The notes: generated by a model from the sequence alone, not told the origin. DNA of 64,000 nucleotides from Leptodontidium sp. MPI-SDFR-AT-0119 (GCA_020726505.1 JAHLEZ010000012.1:558001-622000), one strand, 5' to 3'. Shown: positions 45,650 through 56,239, counted from the stretch's first letter. A program made the numbers and translations.

Positions 45650-45758
45650 TTGATTGATTTATTCATAGACCGATCCCAGCGACCAATGGTCGCTCATGCG
45701 GCATATTAGTCAGTGCGTGATCACCTGACCATCAGTAGCTATCATATTTACATGCCCC
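45650..45758 (+). repeat. Inverted repeat arm, left (partner 53819-53934)
   Basis: About 110 bp from TTGATTTATTCATAGACCG through the palindrome GCGACCAATGGTCGC to TTTACATGCCCC. The same sequence occurs inverted at 53819-53934 with few differences. The right arm abuts the 3' end of the Tc1/mariner transposase ORF, so this arm may be a solo end of a related element. Confidence 0.85.
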
Positions 45759-47784
45759 GTATTTCGGCCAGCAAAGTCGAACTCTCACCTGTCCGTGGTG
45801 CTGGCTACGAACCTGTATCTACCTAGGTATAATGCAGAGCCAACGGGAGACAAGCGCATTCGGCTGGAGCTAGTGAGGTGGTAGTGTGGCGTCGAGGCTC
45901 CGCTTGCGATGCCATAGCGCCGTCTTATCTAGAACAGAGGACTACTAGCAAAATGGGTATCAAAACCATCCGACCATTCAATTCCCTGCCTCGCAAGCAG
46001 GTACGCTACTTAGATCTATGCTAATGGTAGCCTAAGGAGCAATGCCCGCATTGGATGGACAGGACACCTTCTGGGGTGAAGTTGTAGCGTTTTCACTGAC
46101 CGGCCGGGGCTCGGAGGATGTGTGCCCTCGTTTCGACGGCAGCATTTAATGAGGGGCGAACGTAGTTGGGAGGGCTTGATATAGGAGAGAAGCAAGGCAA
46201 CTGTTAAAGAAGGAGGAAGCTAGAGTTTGGAGCACTGCGGGGGTAGGCGAGCCTGGAGGGGGTTATGGCGATAGAGGGTACACGGTCAGAGGGAACAGTT
46301 GGATGGCACAACGACAGTTGGCTCAAGAAGACTATGTAGAGGTAGGCCCGAGGACGAACCCGCGGGAGTACCTTACATACTTATCACGAAACGCGAGCTC
46401 ACAGTATACATGGTAGGAAGGCTAGAACTTTGGTGGAGGCCGGGGCATGAGCGTTGCCAATAGTAAGCTGGCGGATTAAGTATATCAAGGAGAACAAGCA
46501 CACACTTTGGTTAGTAGGAGGGAAACACTATACTAGAGCCGCAGGCTTAGGTTCCAGTATAGAAACTCCTGCGAGACACAGTCGGCTCTGATGGAGAGGA
46601 GAGATCTGGTAGGGTATCGCGAAGCGGCCTTGAAACAGCTGTGAAGCGAGGCATATAATGGCAGCGACGGTTAGGTGGTTTCCTGGCAGTTGGGCAGGCT
46701 GGGGAGATTGACCTATGTGACACTGTCTATATGGCCCGAGAGGGCGGATGCGTGTGTCGGTCTACAAGAGCGTATTAGAGTCCAGTTAGGTGGTTATACG
46801 GGGTAGGCTTAAGGAGCAAACTGCGGGGGAGACATAGGGTGAAGGTCTGGTCCACTGGAACCCTCGAAGCAATAGCATGCCGACTTGATCGAGCATTGAG
46901 TGGGAAAGATGTTGTAGGGGCTCTAACATAGGAAGGAGCACGCGCACCCTACTTTGTATTTAGCGTTAGTTAAATATAAATCCTCCGCCGCAGGCAGCAA
47001 TCAGGTCCGTGGCCATCCCAGACAGTCAATCCGACCAATATATCCTCCTTCAGATACTGTGGATGATAGAAAACATGAGACGCAAAGGGATAGAGCCAGA
47101 GTTCCACTAGGTCCCGGCTCACATAGGCATAGAGGGCAACGAAAGAGCGGACAAGGCAGCAAAGGAAGCCACAGGCTGGCGAAGGATTAAGGACCGGGGG
47201 CGGTCAAGGGAAGTTGATACTGGCCAAACTGCTTACAGACCGCCAGGTTACTCGCTTGTCGCGGCGATGAGAGCAGTCCATAACTCGCTCCTGCTGGTTG
47301 AATGGAAAGAGGGATGGACAAATGAAAAGACGGGACGAGAGCTGTATAGGATATGCCCGGAGCCAACGACGAAAGTCCTCCTGCTACACAAGTCAGTACC
47401 CAGACCATTCAGCTCGCTAATAGTACAGTTGCGCACAGCAAAGATAGGTCTGCGGCCAGTTCCTGTTTCTCAGGAAGGTGCCAGACGTGAATGACGACAA
47501 GTGCGAGTGCAGAAGAGGCTCACAAACCGTACGTCATATCCTTTTCTCCTGCCCCCCTTATCGTGAATTACGGCGGGAAACATGGGGAAGAGAGAGAACG
47601 AGGGAACAGCAGGATCTCAGGAAAGTATTGGGAGCGCCAGCTCTCGCATTAAAAGCAGCAAAATTCATGAGAAACACTGGGCTTCTTGGGCAATTCGAAG
47701 CCATTCCACAGACACCGTAATCACAGGCCATGCACTGGGAACCATTTAGGGTACAGTGAACTAGAAATCGGACTGGAATGGGGA
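45759..47784 (+). mobile_element. Decayed LINE (Tad/I-like) relic
   Basis: The recognisable part is the 3' end on the plus strand: an RNase H segment (EFH-stop-VPAHIGIEGNERADKAAKEATGW at about 47098-47180, TAG at 47108 where Trp is expected) and the C-terminal zinc motif with CECRRGSQTVRHILFSCPP (47478-47720, ending QFEAIPQTP). Frames change between these. The upstream 1.2 kb is GC-richer and unreadable but probably the same element. It belongs to the same general class as the intact LINE but is a different, older element in opposite orientation. Confidence 0.65.
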
Positions 47785-47998
47785 TTATTATTATTATTAT
47801 TATTCCTTTTTACATGCTATGTGAGTCTATGACTATGCAGCATGGCGGGATTTCTCCCTAGCTGTTTGAGCTGATTCTAATACAAAAGAAAGCTGTGATA
47901 CAGGGTTGGGGGCTCTGTCTGATGTGTTCTAAGCGCTGGTGAGGGTCTTGCCCTATTTGTACAAAAGAAAGGTGTTTTAACAGTCTCTAGTCATGTGA

Positions 47999-50900
47999 CT
48001 AGTCGCCATCCTCCTCCTCCTCCTCCTCCTCCTCCTCCTCCTCCTCCTCCTCCTCCTCCTCCTCCTCCTCCTCTACTTCTTCCCCCCTCCCCAGGTGCCA
48101 CGCTCTCGTGGCTACCTTCGTGGTCTTTAGGAATTCAACTGTGGCAGCGATTCCTTTCGTTGTATGCATGAGAATTCGTTGAGAGAGGGGCGTTTTGAGC
48201 CGTAAGGTGTCTCTTACGTACTTCCTGGCTAGACCCGTTTCTGGGCAGCTGAGTAGTAGGTGTTCAGCAGTCTCTTTCGCACCGCATCTGCACCTGTCGT
48301 TGGACGCATGGCCGAGCTTGTGGAGGTATGATTTGATGTAGCCGTGGCCGATTTTGAGCTGGTAGAAGGCGCTGGCAATCTCTCGCGGAGTACCGGGGGT
48401 TATTCTGAGCTTGCCTGATATGCTCCATGGGAAGATCTTGCGGTAGGAGTGTGAGTTGTTGTACAAAAGGCTACTTCTGCGGTCCGTAGCTATGGCTTGC
48501 TTCCATTCCGTTGATCTCATGCCTTTGATTTTCATCCCCAGCATGGCGAAGCTCGTGTCGTGTGAGTTTGGATGTTGGGAGGTGGCTAGCTTTGCCAGTT
48601 CGTCAGCTTTGTCGTTGCCGTTGATGTCTGCATGGCCTGGAACCCATTTCAGGTTGATTTTTGCGCCTTTTGCTGTCGCTTGTTTTGCTGCGCTAATAGC
48701 TCTGATTTGGCAGCTCTGGCCGGGGTTGTCGGACGGTGTTTTGAGCCGCCAGAGGCCGGCTTGGTTGTCTGAGTATATGTTGAAAGTGAGGCCTGGTTTG
48801 GCAGTTCTGTTTGCGTATTCAACGGCTTGCGTGACGCCTTCGAGCTCTCCGTTGTAAACCAGTTGATCTTTGCCTAGGTTGTGGGTTTTTTGATGTTGAA
48901 TAAGTGTAGAAGGAGGTACGAGTACGACCAGTCCGACACCTATTCCAGTAGTTGTTCTCTCGGTAGTCTGTGAAGCGTCGGTATATACAAATATATCCTT
49001 TGCGGGGTTGTTCAGGGTACGTTCCTCATGTACTTTGGCCTCTTCTTCCTTTGGGAGCTTGCTGATCTCTACGTTAAAGTAGGTTTGCCGCTTCCACGGA
49101 GGGAAGTGATGGTGGGAGAGTTTTTCCAAAGAGTTATTGTCGTACAGGTGCCGTATGGAATCATAGATGCGCTTAAGTTGTAAGGGCGCTTTTGTTTTCT
49201 CTCTAGGAGGGGGCTCTACCGGCGCTACAATCGCTTGTGTAGCTTTGTTGATTGGGTGGTCAGGTGACAGTTTGAGCATACGAAAGGCGTACATTCTGTT
49301 GCTATGGTTTAAGCGGATTTTGGGAGGTGGGGTAGCTGCTTCTACTTCCATTGGTAGTATTGGTGCTGTACGAAACACTCCTAGGATTTTCCTGATCGCC
49401 ATGTTCTGCAGGCTTTGTAAGAGCTTGATGAATTGTTGTTGACCTCTCCACCAGATCACGGATCCGTAGTCTGCAATACTCGTAACGCATGCTGTATATA
49501 GTTGTCTCAGAGCGAAGGGAGTTAGGCCTTTGCCTATGTTAGCTAGTCTGGCCATCCTGTGGAATGCTCCTCTGGCTTTTGCTACTTTTGTTGCTACGTG
49601 GTGTTTAAAGGAGAGCGACGGGTCGAAGTATATGCCTAGCCATTTAACAGAGCTTTTGGGCATGATTGTCTCATTGTTTGGGAGCTTAATGGAAGCTGAG
49701 AGGGCGTCATGTGATGTGTTCCAGTGCAAGAGCTCTGTTTTTGCGAGGTCGAATGCGATTTGGTTGTGTTCAGCAAGTTGGAAGATCTTCCTTGCTTCTT
49801 GTTCTAGTCGCCTGACGTTCTTTTTGATTGATGGAGAGGCTGTAGTGATTGAGACGTCGTCTACGTACGAGATCCACGTGACGCCTGTGGATTTGAATAA
49901 GTCTCTGATATAGATCAAGAATAGGATTGGAGAGACAGGGCTTCCTTGCGGGACCCCTGATTTAATGGCCGCGAAGCTTTGGATTTGTCCGTCAAAGGCT
50001 AGTCTCAGTTGTCTGTCGATTAAGAAAGATGCAATCCAGGCGATTATGTAGAGAGGGAAGTCTAGCTCTTGTAAGATGCGGTATAGTCTGTGTCTTGCCA
50101 CGTGGTCGTATGCCCCCTTTACGTCCATGAAGAGAGTAGACGACTTCCACCCTGTCTTTTTGTTCCGTTCGACCTCGTTGGTCAACAAGAGAGCAGCGTC
50201 GATTGCTGATTTTTTGAGTCTTCCACCCATTTGAGACTTGTGTAAGAGGTTCGTTGTTTCTGCCCAATAGCTCAGTCTGTGCGCTATGATTCGTTCGGCT
50301 ACTTTTCCAAGGCAGTTAAGTAGCGTTATGATTCGGTATGATTTGGGAATTGCGTAGTCCTCTTTGTTTGGCTTCTGGAGGATAGCTCCGGTTGCTTGTT
50401 TCCAGCTCTTTGGATGGTATCCGAGGTTAATAAGGACAGAGTATACGTTATAGAATGTGTCTGGGATAGCTTCGTAGGCGTGTGTGATAATATCCTGGGT
50501 AATGCCGTCCGGTCCTGGTGATTTGGATTTGACTTTAGCTGAACATACAGTCTTGAGCTCTTCTACAGTAAGTCTTGGCCATTCCCATCTCGTGCCGTTT
50601 CCTGTGTAGTTCTCCCATTCCGGTTCTTCTGCGTCCGGTGGTAGAGGAAACAGGGCTTGCTTAAAGGCGTCGCATTTGCCTTGGAATGTGGTTTGTAGTT
50701 GATTTTGTCTGTTTTTGATGTGTGGAATACGGCGTACAAGGTTTCCCTTGGTGTATTTCATGGCTGTAAAGATGGAGCGGGGGTCTTCCTTCTCTAGAAA
50801 TTGGTTCCAGTGGTCTGTTTTGGCTTGCTTAACTGCCGTGAAATATGTGTTTCTAGCTGAGCACCATGCGGCTGTGGTAGAGTGGTCTTCTGCTGTCACG

Positions 50901-51964
50901 TGTCTGTGTTTTGCCGACATGTCTTTGCGTAGTTCGGTGAGCTTTGGCGTCCACCACGCTTTTGCATGAGCGCTTGGCTTGATCAGGGGGATGGCGATTT
51001 TGGCGGCTTTGCTTATAGCGTCGGTTAATGCCTCTGCTGTGCTGTCCAAGAGCTCCGTGAGTGTGGTGTTGTCCTCTCTGACGATTGACCGAGCGTTGCT
51101 TATTGTAATAAGGTGTGGGCCGAAATCTGGGTTGTGGAGGTCTCTTGTTTGAGTTGTGATATATATGAGTTCTCTCTGAAAGAGCTCCCAATCCGCCTTT
51201 TTGATGTTATACCTAGCCTGTAAGGCAGGGTTTCCTACTGTGTCGTCGTCCTTGGCAGTGATGTTGATTTGGAGACCAATATGGTCAGAGGCAAGCTCGG
51301 CGTTGAGTTTGAAGTTATCGCATCTCTCAGAGACTAATGGAGAGGAGAAGGCTAAGTCTAGTACTGAAGGAGTGACGTTTTCTCTGATGAAGGTGATTCT
51401 CCCAGGCTTATTTAGCAAGCTTAAGTTGTTCCCTTCTAGCCATTCCACGAGGTCTTCAGCTTCTTTGCTAGGGTTTCCGATGAGTGGGTTCCACCATGGG
51501 TGGTGTGTGTTGAAGTCTCCTGCTAAGATTGTGTGTGGGTGTAATTGGCGGTTCTTGAGGCATCTCTGGAAGGTGCGTTGATTTGATTCTCCTTGGTCTC
51601 TTTGGTTGTATATGTTGATGATTTGGAGTTTGTTAGAGCCTTCTGTCACGTCTAATACTTGAATGTCTGTGTCATTAGGCGAGTCGGTGGCAAGGTTGAC
51701 GGAAGGAGAAAACGTTTTGGAGACGTATGTCAACGTTCTTGGGCGATGGTTGGTATCGTAGTTTGGGAGGATTTGCGTGTAGCCTGGGTGGCCGGTAGAG
51801 CTGAGGTTCGTCCATTCGTTTCTGACTCTCTCTCTGCCGAACCATGGCTCTTGAATCAAGATTATGTCTGCTTTGCACTCTACAGCTATCTGTAGCGCGT
51901 TCTCTGTAGGTTTGTTGTTGATGTTGCAGTTGATAGATATAATCTTGACAGCGGTGTCTATCAT
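47999..51964 (-). CDS. LINE ORF2: endonuclease-reverse transcriptase-RNase H polyprotein
   Basis: 1,321 aa from the ATG at 51964. The APE-type endonuclease (about 1-230) has IQEPWFG, AGDFNTHHPWW and SDHIGLQI. The reverse transcriptase (about 480-760) has PGPDGITQDI, FMDVKGAYDHV, GVPQGSPVSPILF and the catalytic YVDD near residue 700. RNase H (about 990-1120) has VYTDAS, GELEG, YSDNQAG and KWVPGHADINGNDKADELAK, so all acidic residues are kept. A C-terminal CX1C...H...C motif (CRCGAKETAEHLLLSC) is near 1225. The last 25 codons are mostly Glu, encoded by a (GAG)n microsatellite at about 48002-48075. An in-frame ATG 12 codons upstream is less likely because of the ATGA overlap. No stop or frameshift is seen. 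Confidence 0.95.
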   Translation of the reverse strand: MIDTAVKIISINCNINNKPTENALQIAVECKADIILIQEPWFGRERVRNEWTNLSSTGHPGYTQILPNYDTNHRPRTLTYVSKTFSPSVNLATDSPNDTDIQVLDVTEGSNKLQIINIYNQRDQGESNQRTFQRCLKNRQLHPHTILAGDFNTHHPWWNPLIGNPSKEAEDLVEWLEGNNLSLLNKPGRITFIRENVTPSVLDLAFSSPLVSERCDNFKLNAELASDHIGLQINITAKDDDTVGNPALQARYNIKKADWELFQRELIYITTQTRDLHNPDFGPHLITISNARSIVREDNTTLTELLDSTAEALTDAISKAAKIAIPLIKPSAHAKAWWTPKLTELRKDMSAKHRHVTAEDHSTTAAWCSARNTYFTAVKQAKTDHWNQFLEKEDPRSIFTAMKYTKGNLVRRIPHIKNRQNQLQTTFQGKCDAFKQALFPLPPDAEEPEWENYTGNGTRWEWPRLTVEELKTVCSAKVKSKSPGPDGITQDIITHAYEAIPDTFYNVYSVLINLGYHPKSWKQATGAILQKPNKEDYAIPKSYRIITLLNCLGKVAERIIAHRLSYWAETTNLLHKSQMGGRLKKSAIDAALLLTNEVERNKKTGWKSSTLFMDVKGAYDHVARHRLYRILQELDFPLYIIAWIASFLIDRQLRLAFDGQIQSFAAIKSGVPQGSPVSPILFLIYIRDLFKSTGVTWISYVDDVSITTASPSIKKNVRRLEQEARKIFQLAEHNQIAFDLAKTELLHWNTSHDALSASIKLPNNETIMPKSSVKWLGIYFDPSLSFKHHVATKVAKARGAFHRMARLANIGKGLTPFALRQLYTACVTSIADYGSVIWWRGQQQFIKLLQSLQNMAIRKILGVFRTAPILPMEVEAATPPPKIRLNHSNRMYAFRMLKLSPDHPINKATQAIVAPVEPPPREKTKAPLQLKRIYDSIRHLYDNNSLEKLSHHHFPPWKRQTYFNVEISKLPKEEEAKVHEERTLNNPAKDIFVYTDASQTTERTTTGIGVGLVVLVPPSTLIQHQKTHNLGKDQLVYNGELEGVTQAVEYANRTAKPGLTFNIYSDNQAGLWRLKTPSDNPGQSCQIRAISAAKQATAKGAKINLKWVPGHADINGNDKADELAKLATSQHPNSHDTSFAMLGMKIKGMRSTEWKQAIATDRRSSLLYNNSHSYRKIFPWSISGKLRITPGTPREIASAFYQLKIGHGYIKSYLHKLGHASNDRCRCGAKETAEHLLLSCPETGLARKYVRDTLRLKTPLSQRILMHTTKGIAATVEFLKTTKVATRAWHLGRGEEVEEEEEEEEEEEEEEEEEEEEEDGD

Positions 51965-53493
51965 GCTTTCTCCGTAGGGTGAGAGGGGGAGAGTTCGCAT
52001 CTTTTACTGTCCGCTGAATGGCTGCCTCCGCAGTTAGCGCATTTGAATGTGGTGTGTTGGCATGATTTCCCAGCGGTTTGGCAGTTCGAGCAGTGGTGCT
52101 GCTGTGTTGCATGTTCCTTTGCACATATTCTGCATATTGGGGTTCTTTTGCAGTATTGTTGCAAGTGGCCGAATCCCCAGCAGTTTGTACATTGTATAAG
52201 AGGGGAGGTAGAATGGAGTTTTTCCACCCTAGCGCTGATTCCAGCTATTTGGAGCCTGTTTCGGATTGCTTTCCTGGCGTCCTCTTCTTTCCGAAAGGAG
52301 ATTATGACTGAGCCGTGGAGTTGATTGGGGTCCATTCGTTTTTCCCGGGAAGTCAGCCAGTATGGTTCTCCGACGAGTTCTAGGTCCAATCCTTTGTTGA
52401 AGGTTAGGATCTCGTCTTTGATAACCGCCATGCCTCCATCGGTGTTGAATACTCTTAGTGGAATACTATGGGCGACTACTTTGTAGTATTGGGTGTCTAC
52501 CTTTGCGGTTTGGTAAGTGATGAGTTGTCTTAAGAGGTCTTCATGGGCCTGGAGCATTTCTGCTTTGAAGTCGTCCGTGGTTGTAATAATCAGATTCTTT
52601 TGAAGAGACCTAGTGACCGTGCTAACTACGGGTCCTAGATGGGTCCTGGCTTTGATTTCTTGGTTGATTTTGTTGCGTAGGTCGAGAGAGTCGATTTCGT
52701 TAAAGCCTTCAAGTGTAGTTTTAGTCAGAATCAGTCGTTTCTGCCTTTTGGCTTCTCTTCTCTTCTCTGCGGCTTGTTGTGGAGTGGGTTTTGGTGTTCT
52801 TTGCAGGTGTATGGTGGTTCCACGTGATTCAGGACTGAACATGGAGGACATTAGGCCAGGGCCATTTTGGGGGCCGTTTAGAGGGGTGTTTCGCGGGGGA
52901 TTTTGCTGGGCTGTCGGTTTTTCAGCGCTTTTAGCCTTCGTAAGCTTCAGAGCCGTGTTCCCTAGGTAGTTGGCAGTGTTGATGATGTGTTTTGCCGCTG
53001 ATTGCACTGGGTTTCCGTCCATATGTTCTTGAAATTGGGAGATCAGGTGTATAATGCTGGTTTTGCTGTCTTCGTTCTCTTCTCTTCCTAGGGCCCAGCA
53101 TAACAGTTGTCTAGCTTGTAACAGAGCTTCGTTTACTGTTCTTGGTGCCACGTTCTTGGTGTATTTGGTGCTGCGTGGGTTGAGTTGAGTGTCGTTTGGT
53201 CTCTTAGTAGGCTGTATTGGGGGGCGGTGAGCGGAGGCAAAATCCAGATTTGGTGTGGATACTCCCCCTGTAAAGGGGCTTAGGTTTAGATCTCCTCTGC
53301 CGAAGCTGTTGGGGTTGAATTGTGGTTGAATAGTTCTCTGCTGTCTGCTTAAGGTAGGGCTAGAAGGGGCTGGGTCGTCTGAGTTAGGTAGGAGGCCTCC
53401 GTTGCTGTGTGTTGGGGTGTTAGGGATGGAGCTTCCCAATATCACCTGGGTTCCGTCCGGGAGGTCTGTTTGTGTGTCCATTGAGTCTGACAT
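51961..53493 (-). CDS. LINE ORF1: gag-like RNA-binding protein with CCHC zinc knuckles
   Basis: 510 aa. A Ser/Pro/Asn-rich N-terminal third is followed by a basic segment AAEKRREAKRQKRLILTKTT and an RRM-like middle. Near residues 435-500 is a zinc-knuckle array: CTNCWGFGHLQQYC (CX2CX4HX4C), a second Cys/His group CRICAKEHATQQHHC, and CANCGGSHSADSKRC. It packages element RNA into a ribonucleoprotein. The stop TGA overlaps the ORF2 start as ATGA (51964-51961), implying translation of ORF2 by termination-reinitiation. Confidence 0.93.
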   Translation of the reverse strand: MSDSMDTQTDLPDGTQVILGSSIPNTPTHSNGGLLPNSDDPAPSSPTLSRQQRTIQPQFNPNSFGRGDLNLSPFTGGVSTPNLDFASAHRPPIQPTKRPNDTQLNPRSTKYTKNVAPRTVNEALLQARQLLCWALGREENEDSKTSIIHLISQFQEHMDGNPVQSAAKHIINTANYLGNTALKLTKAKSAEKPTAQQNPPRNTPLNGPQNGPGLMSSMFSPESRGTTIHLQRTPKPTPQQAAEKRREAKRQKRLILTKTTLEGFNEIDSLDLRNKINQEIKARTHLGPVVSTVTRSLQKNLIITTTDDFKAEMLQAHEDLLRQLITYQTAKVDTQYYKVVAHSIPLRVFNTDGGMAVIKDEILTFNKGLDLELVGEPYWLTSREKRMDPNQLHGSVIISFRKEEDARKAIRNRLQIAGISARVEKLHSTSPLIQCTNCWGFGHLQQYCKRTPICRICAKEHATQQHHCSNCQTAGKSCQHTTFKCANCGGSHSADSKRCELSPSHPTEKA

Positions 53494-53818
53494 GTTGTGG
53501 GAGGTCTTAACAGGTCTCTAGAGATCTGATTGCTGTTTGTGATTGGTCGTATATATGTTTGGGGAGGTGTGATGGCTTCAGGGCTGGTTTGCAAGATTTT
53601 CACGTGAGTTGAGTATTTACTAACTCAACCACCAGTTGTCCAAGACAACTGGGGACAGTTGCGATTGACTCTGTGAGCGTCGGTCAATGGTTTGGGTTAA
53701 CTAATTTGACGAATTTCGAAGAAAAAATTCTCCGCAAAAAGAGATGTTGACTGGAATGGGGAAGCGAAGTTGAGGGGATGAGATGCTGGAACCATGACAG
53801 CCAGGCAAGAAGACATAA

Positions 53819-53934
53819 GGGGCATGTAAATATTTGATAGCTACTGATGGTCAGGTGATCACGCACTGACCAAATATGCCGCATGAGCGACCATTGGTCG
53901 CTGGGATCGGTCTATGAATAAATCAATCAATCAA
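53819..53934 (-). repeat. Inverted repeat arm, right (partner 45650-45758)
   Basis: Inverted copy of the 45.65-kb arm, ending ten bases from the stop codon of the adjacent transposase and containing an extra TTGA unit. It may be the 3' untranslated end and terminal repeat of that transposon. Confidence 0.85.
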
Positions 53935-53943
53935 TCAACCCTT

Positions 53944-54738
53944 CTAATACTTCGTCATTTGCCCTTCAGCACGCCTACAAGCATGTAGCCTTTTGAGATA
54001 TTTATAATATATGTTTTGAATCGTTTCTTGATTCATATCTCGCATGAATATCCTCTTAAATCGTCTTAACGCTACATCTTTAGAGACTGACCTCCGCGCA
54101 TAGAATGCTCGCTTTAGGGGATTGGCCATCGACTCAAAGATTAAGAAATCAGGGGAAACACTACGTAAAGGTAATACCTTTAAGCCATTCTTCTTAACCC
54201 ACGTTTCCATAGCTTTAGGTAAGTGAGCTGAGTCGGCGTCGCGGTAAAGAGTGAGACCTTTAGATCGGAAATCGTCAAGTAGGTGCGGATGGATTTGCTC
54301 GGTATAACACTTCGTACTCATCTTACCAACGACGTTGCCAGCGTCGTAGGTTAAGATCTTTCGATAGTCATATCCTATAACTACGAAGACGTTGAGAAGC
54401 CTCAAATGCTCGTCCTCTCGAGCCTTTACCTTCGTATCTTTTGACGTAACTTTCTTCCGATGAACGTTCTCCGGCTTTAATCCGTGTTCAGGCCTAATCT
54501 TTCTCTTAACTCTCTTTATAACCTGTGGATCGATTCCCAAGTGAAATTCGTCACAAAAGGCAACATCTTTCCAATCCTCATTCGTAGGTCTTTCAGTCCT
54601 CTCGATTGCTTCCCACTCGAGTCGTGCCTTTGCTTGCTTTTCCGTTAATTCCCGCTCTTCCTCACATACGGCATTAATAATTCCTTCGTCTTGGCAAGCC
54701 GAGACTGCAAAATAGATATTAACTTTTGGGACTGACAA
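53944..54738 (-). CDS. Tc1/mariner-superfamily transposase (DD34E), N-terminus short
   Basis: 264 aa. The catalytic triad is visible: Asp63 (VAFCDEFH), Asp167 (LYRDADSAH) and Glu202 (SPDFLIFESMANPLKR), with 34 residues between the last two. The N-terminal helix-turn-helix pair expected before the first Asp is missing, so the ORF is truncated or begins in a lost exon; no continuation is readable upstream. The usual NPIE-x-W motif is altered (FLIFES). It cuts and pastes the element at TA sites in relatives. The inverted arm 53819-53934 lies immediately downstream. Confidence 0.82.
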   Translation of the reverse strand: MSVPKVNIYFAVSACQDEGIINAVCEEERELTEKQAKARLEWEAIERTERPTNEDWKDVAFCDEFHLGIDPQVIKRVKRKIRPEHGLKPENVHRKKVTSKDTKVKAREDEHLRLLNVFVVIGYDYRKILTYDAGNVVGKMSTKCYTEQIHPHLLDDFRSKGLTLYRDADSAHLPKAMETWVKKNGLKVLPLRSVSPDFLIFESMANPLKRAFYARRSVSKDVALRRFKRIFMRDMNQETIQNIYYKYLKRLHACRRAEGQMTKY

Positions 54739-55221
54739 CTTCGCAAATGAGCTGATATCTGGACTACACTACAGAGTAATCAACTTCTACACGGCTCTCA
54801 GGCACTGGCACATATCTCGGAAAACAAATCCGCAGAGTCAGTCACAAGCTTTCCTATGCTGAACTACGGAGGTACGACACAGCAGATGATACGGGCCGTT
54901 GTTGTGTTATACTTTGTACTTGCCAAGGAGACCCTGGCTTCCATTGTCATTGTGTTGTTGGATGACCAGGCGATCTTGCTGTCCAGTGCATTGATTGGCA
55001 AAGGGTGCAGGGGGCAACGACTGGCAAGGGGGAGGGGGGGGCCGACTTGAGGTTAATCTTTCCTAAAATTGTACAGGTGGAACATATTTAACTCTATTTC
55101 AGGGGCGGGGCTTGAACAAGTCTACAGTACCCAGCAAAAAGGCTAACAAAATAAGGGTACGGTCTACTCCGTAATGAGATTTGCTGGCTGATAAGTCAGT
55201 GCTGGCCCCCTCTACTTACAT

Positions 55222-56065
55222 ATGCTCCCGATCGTTATTCAACATACCGGTACCATTATCGACCATCCGAAAACTAGCACCTCGATCGAAACCTCCAGCA
55301 TGATGACTTCTCCATTCGAACAACCCTCCCCTCATCAGTCATCATTCGGAGGCGCATCGGAAGATTTCCATCTTGTCGAGCACTCGCCGTCGACTTTGGG
55401 AGGAAATCATGTTCAATATCTTGATGCATCTTCGCATTACTTCGATTGCCCAACCCCGCATCAGATCGTAAGTCACGCCTCACACCTGTTGCCAACATCC
55501 ACTAAAAGTTGCTTCCAGTTTATGAATGATTGGCAAGCCTTCAAGGAATGTCCTCCGACTTTTGATGATTCATCGCCTGGATCAGAGTATCCTCCATCAG
55601 AATACTCAACTCCTTCGTTCCACAAAATCCAGCAGAACAGGAAGAATGGACAATCGAGAGCTCAGTCGTCTTCTTCAACCGAGGTATAGATTAGTATTTC
55701 AAATTGCAGGGCAGGTTATCAAACACTAATATATATAGCGTCGTCGGGAACAGAACCGTTCATCTCAACGTGCCTTCAGGGACCGTGAAAAGTTTTTGAG
55801 AGAAGGCCTCCGCGCTAGAGTCGAGGAGTTGGAGAAAATCCAAAATGAAATATCCTCATCCTACGATACAATGAAGGCAGAGCTAGCAACCGCCCGGGAG
55901 GTTATCGAAAGACTTCAGAAGGAGAAAGAGGGCCAGGAGAAGAAGTGCGACGCAATGTTCATGTTGAAGGCTTCACAGGATTGTATTTGTTCACGGTCAC
56001 AGAGGCAAGCTGGCCAGTTCTATGATCCGAACCTGGACTTATCAGACTTCTGCAGGACAATGTAA
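55222..56065 (+). CDS. AP-1-like (Pap1/Yap1-type basic region) bZIP protein
   Basis: Exon 55222-55683 and exon 55739-56065 (intron GTATAG...ATATAG, 55 bp) give 262 aa. A further 51-bp in-frame intron (GTAAGT...TTCCAG at about 55468-55518) is probable and would remove 17 residues. The acidic/Ser-rich N-terminus (SSPGSEYPPSEYSTPS) precedes the basic region RRREQNRSSQRAFRDRE, matching the N-x-x-(A/S)QxxFR AP-1 signature, then a heptad coiled coil. The C-terminus has clustered Cys (CDAMF, DCICS) of uncertain redox role. The start could be 55222 or a later Met. Nuclear transcription factor; targets unknown. Confidence 0.85.
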
Positions 56066-56239
56066 CGCAGTGAGCATATTGAGGTTGAATTGTTTGGGAT
56101 TGATGGGATGCGTCTTTTCTACCCAAGAGTTAATAGAATTAGAAAACAGTCCTTCAACAAACATCCTCTGCTCTTTCCTTTCTTCAGCCAGAAGGGCAGC
56201 TCTTACACTCTCTCACAACAAGCACTAACCCTCTCTGAA

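Larger units (their letters stand above)
47785..53748 (-). mobile_element. Complete Tad-like LINE retrotransposon, 14-bp target duplication
   Basis: This 5,964-bp element is inserted on the minus strand. GACTGGAATGGGGA occurs at 47771-47784 and again at 53749-53762, a 14-bp target-site duplication. The 3' end (low coordinates) is an (AAT)n tail of about seven units, typical of LINE tails in this clade. The 5' UTR is about 255 bp (53748-53494). ORF1 and ORF2 are both open, with a start-stop overlap. The 3' UTR is about 210 bp. It interrupts the zone containing the older plus-strand LINE relic. Intact ORFs plus a perfect duplication suggest a recent insertion that has not suffered RIP. Confidence 0.95.
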
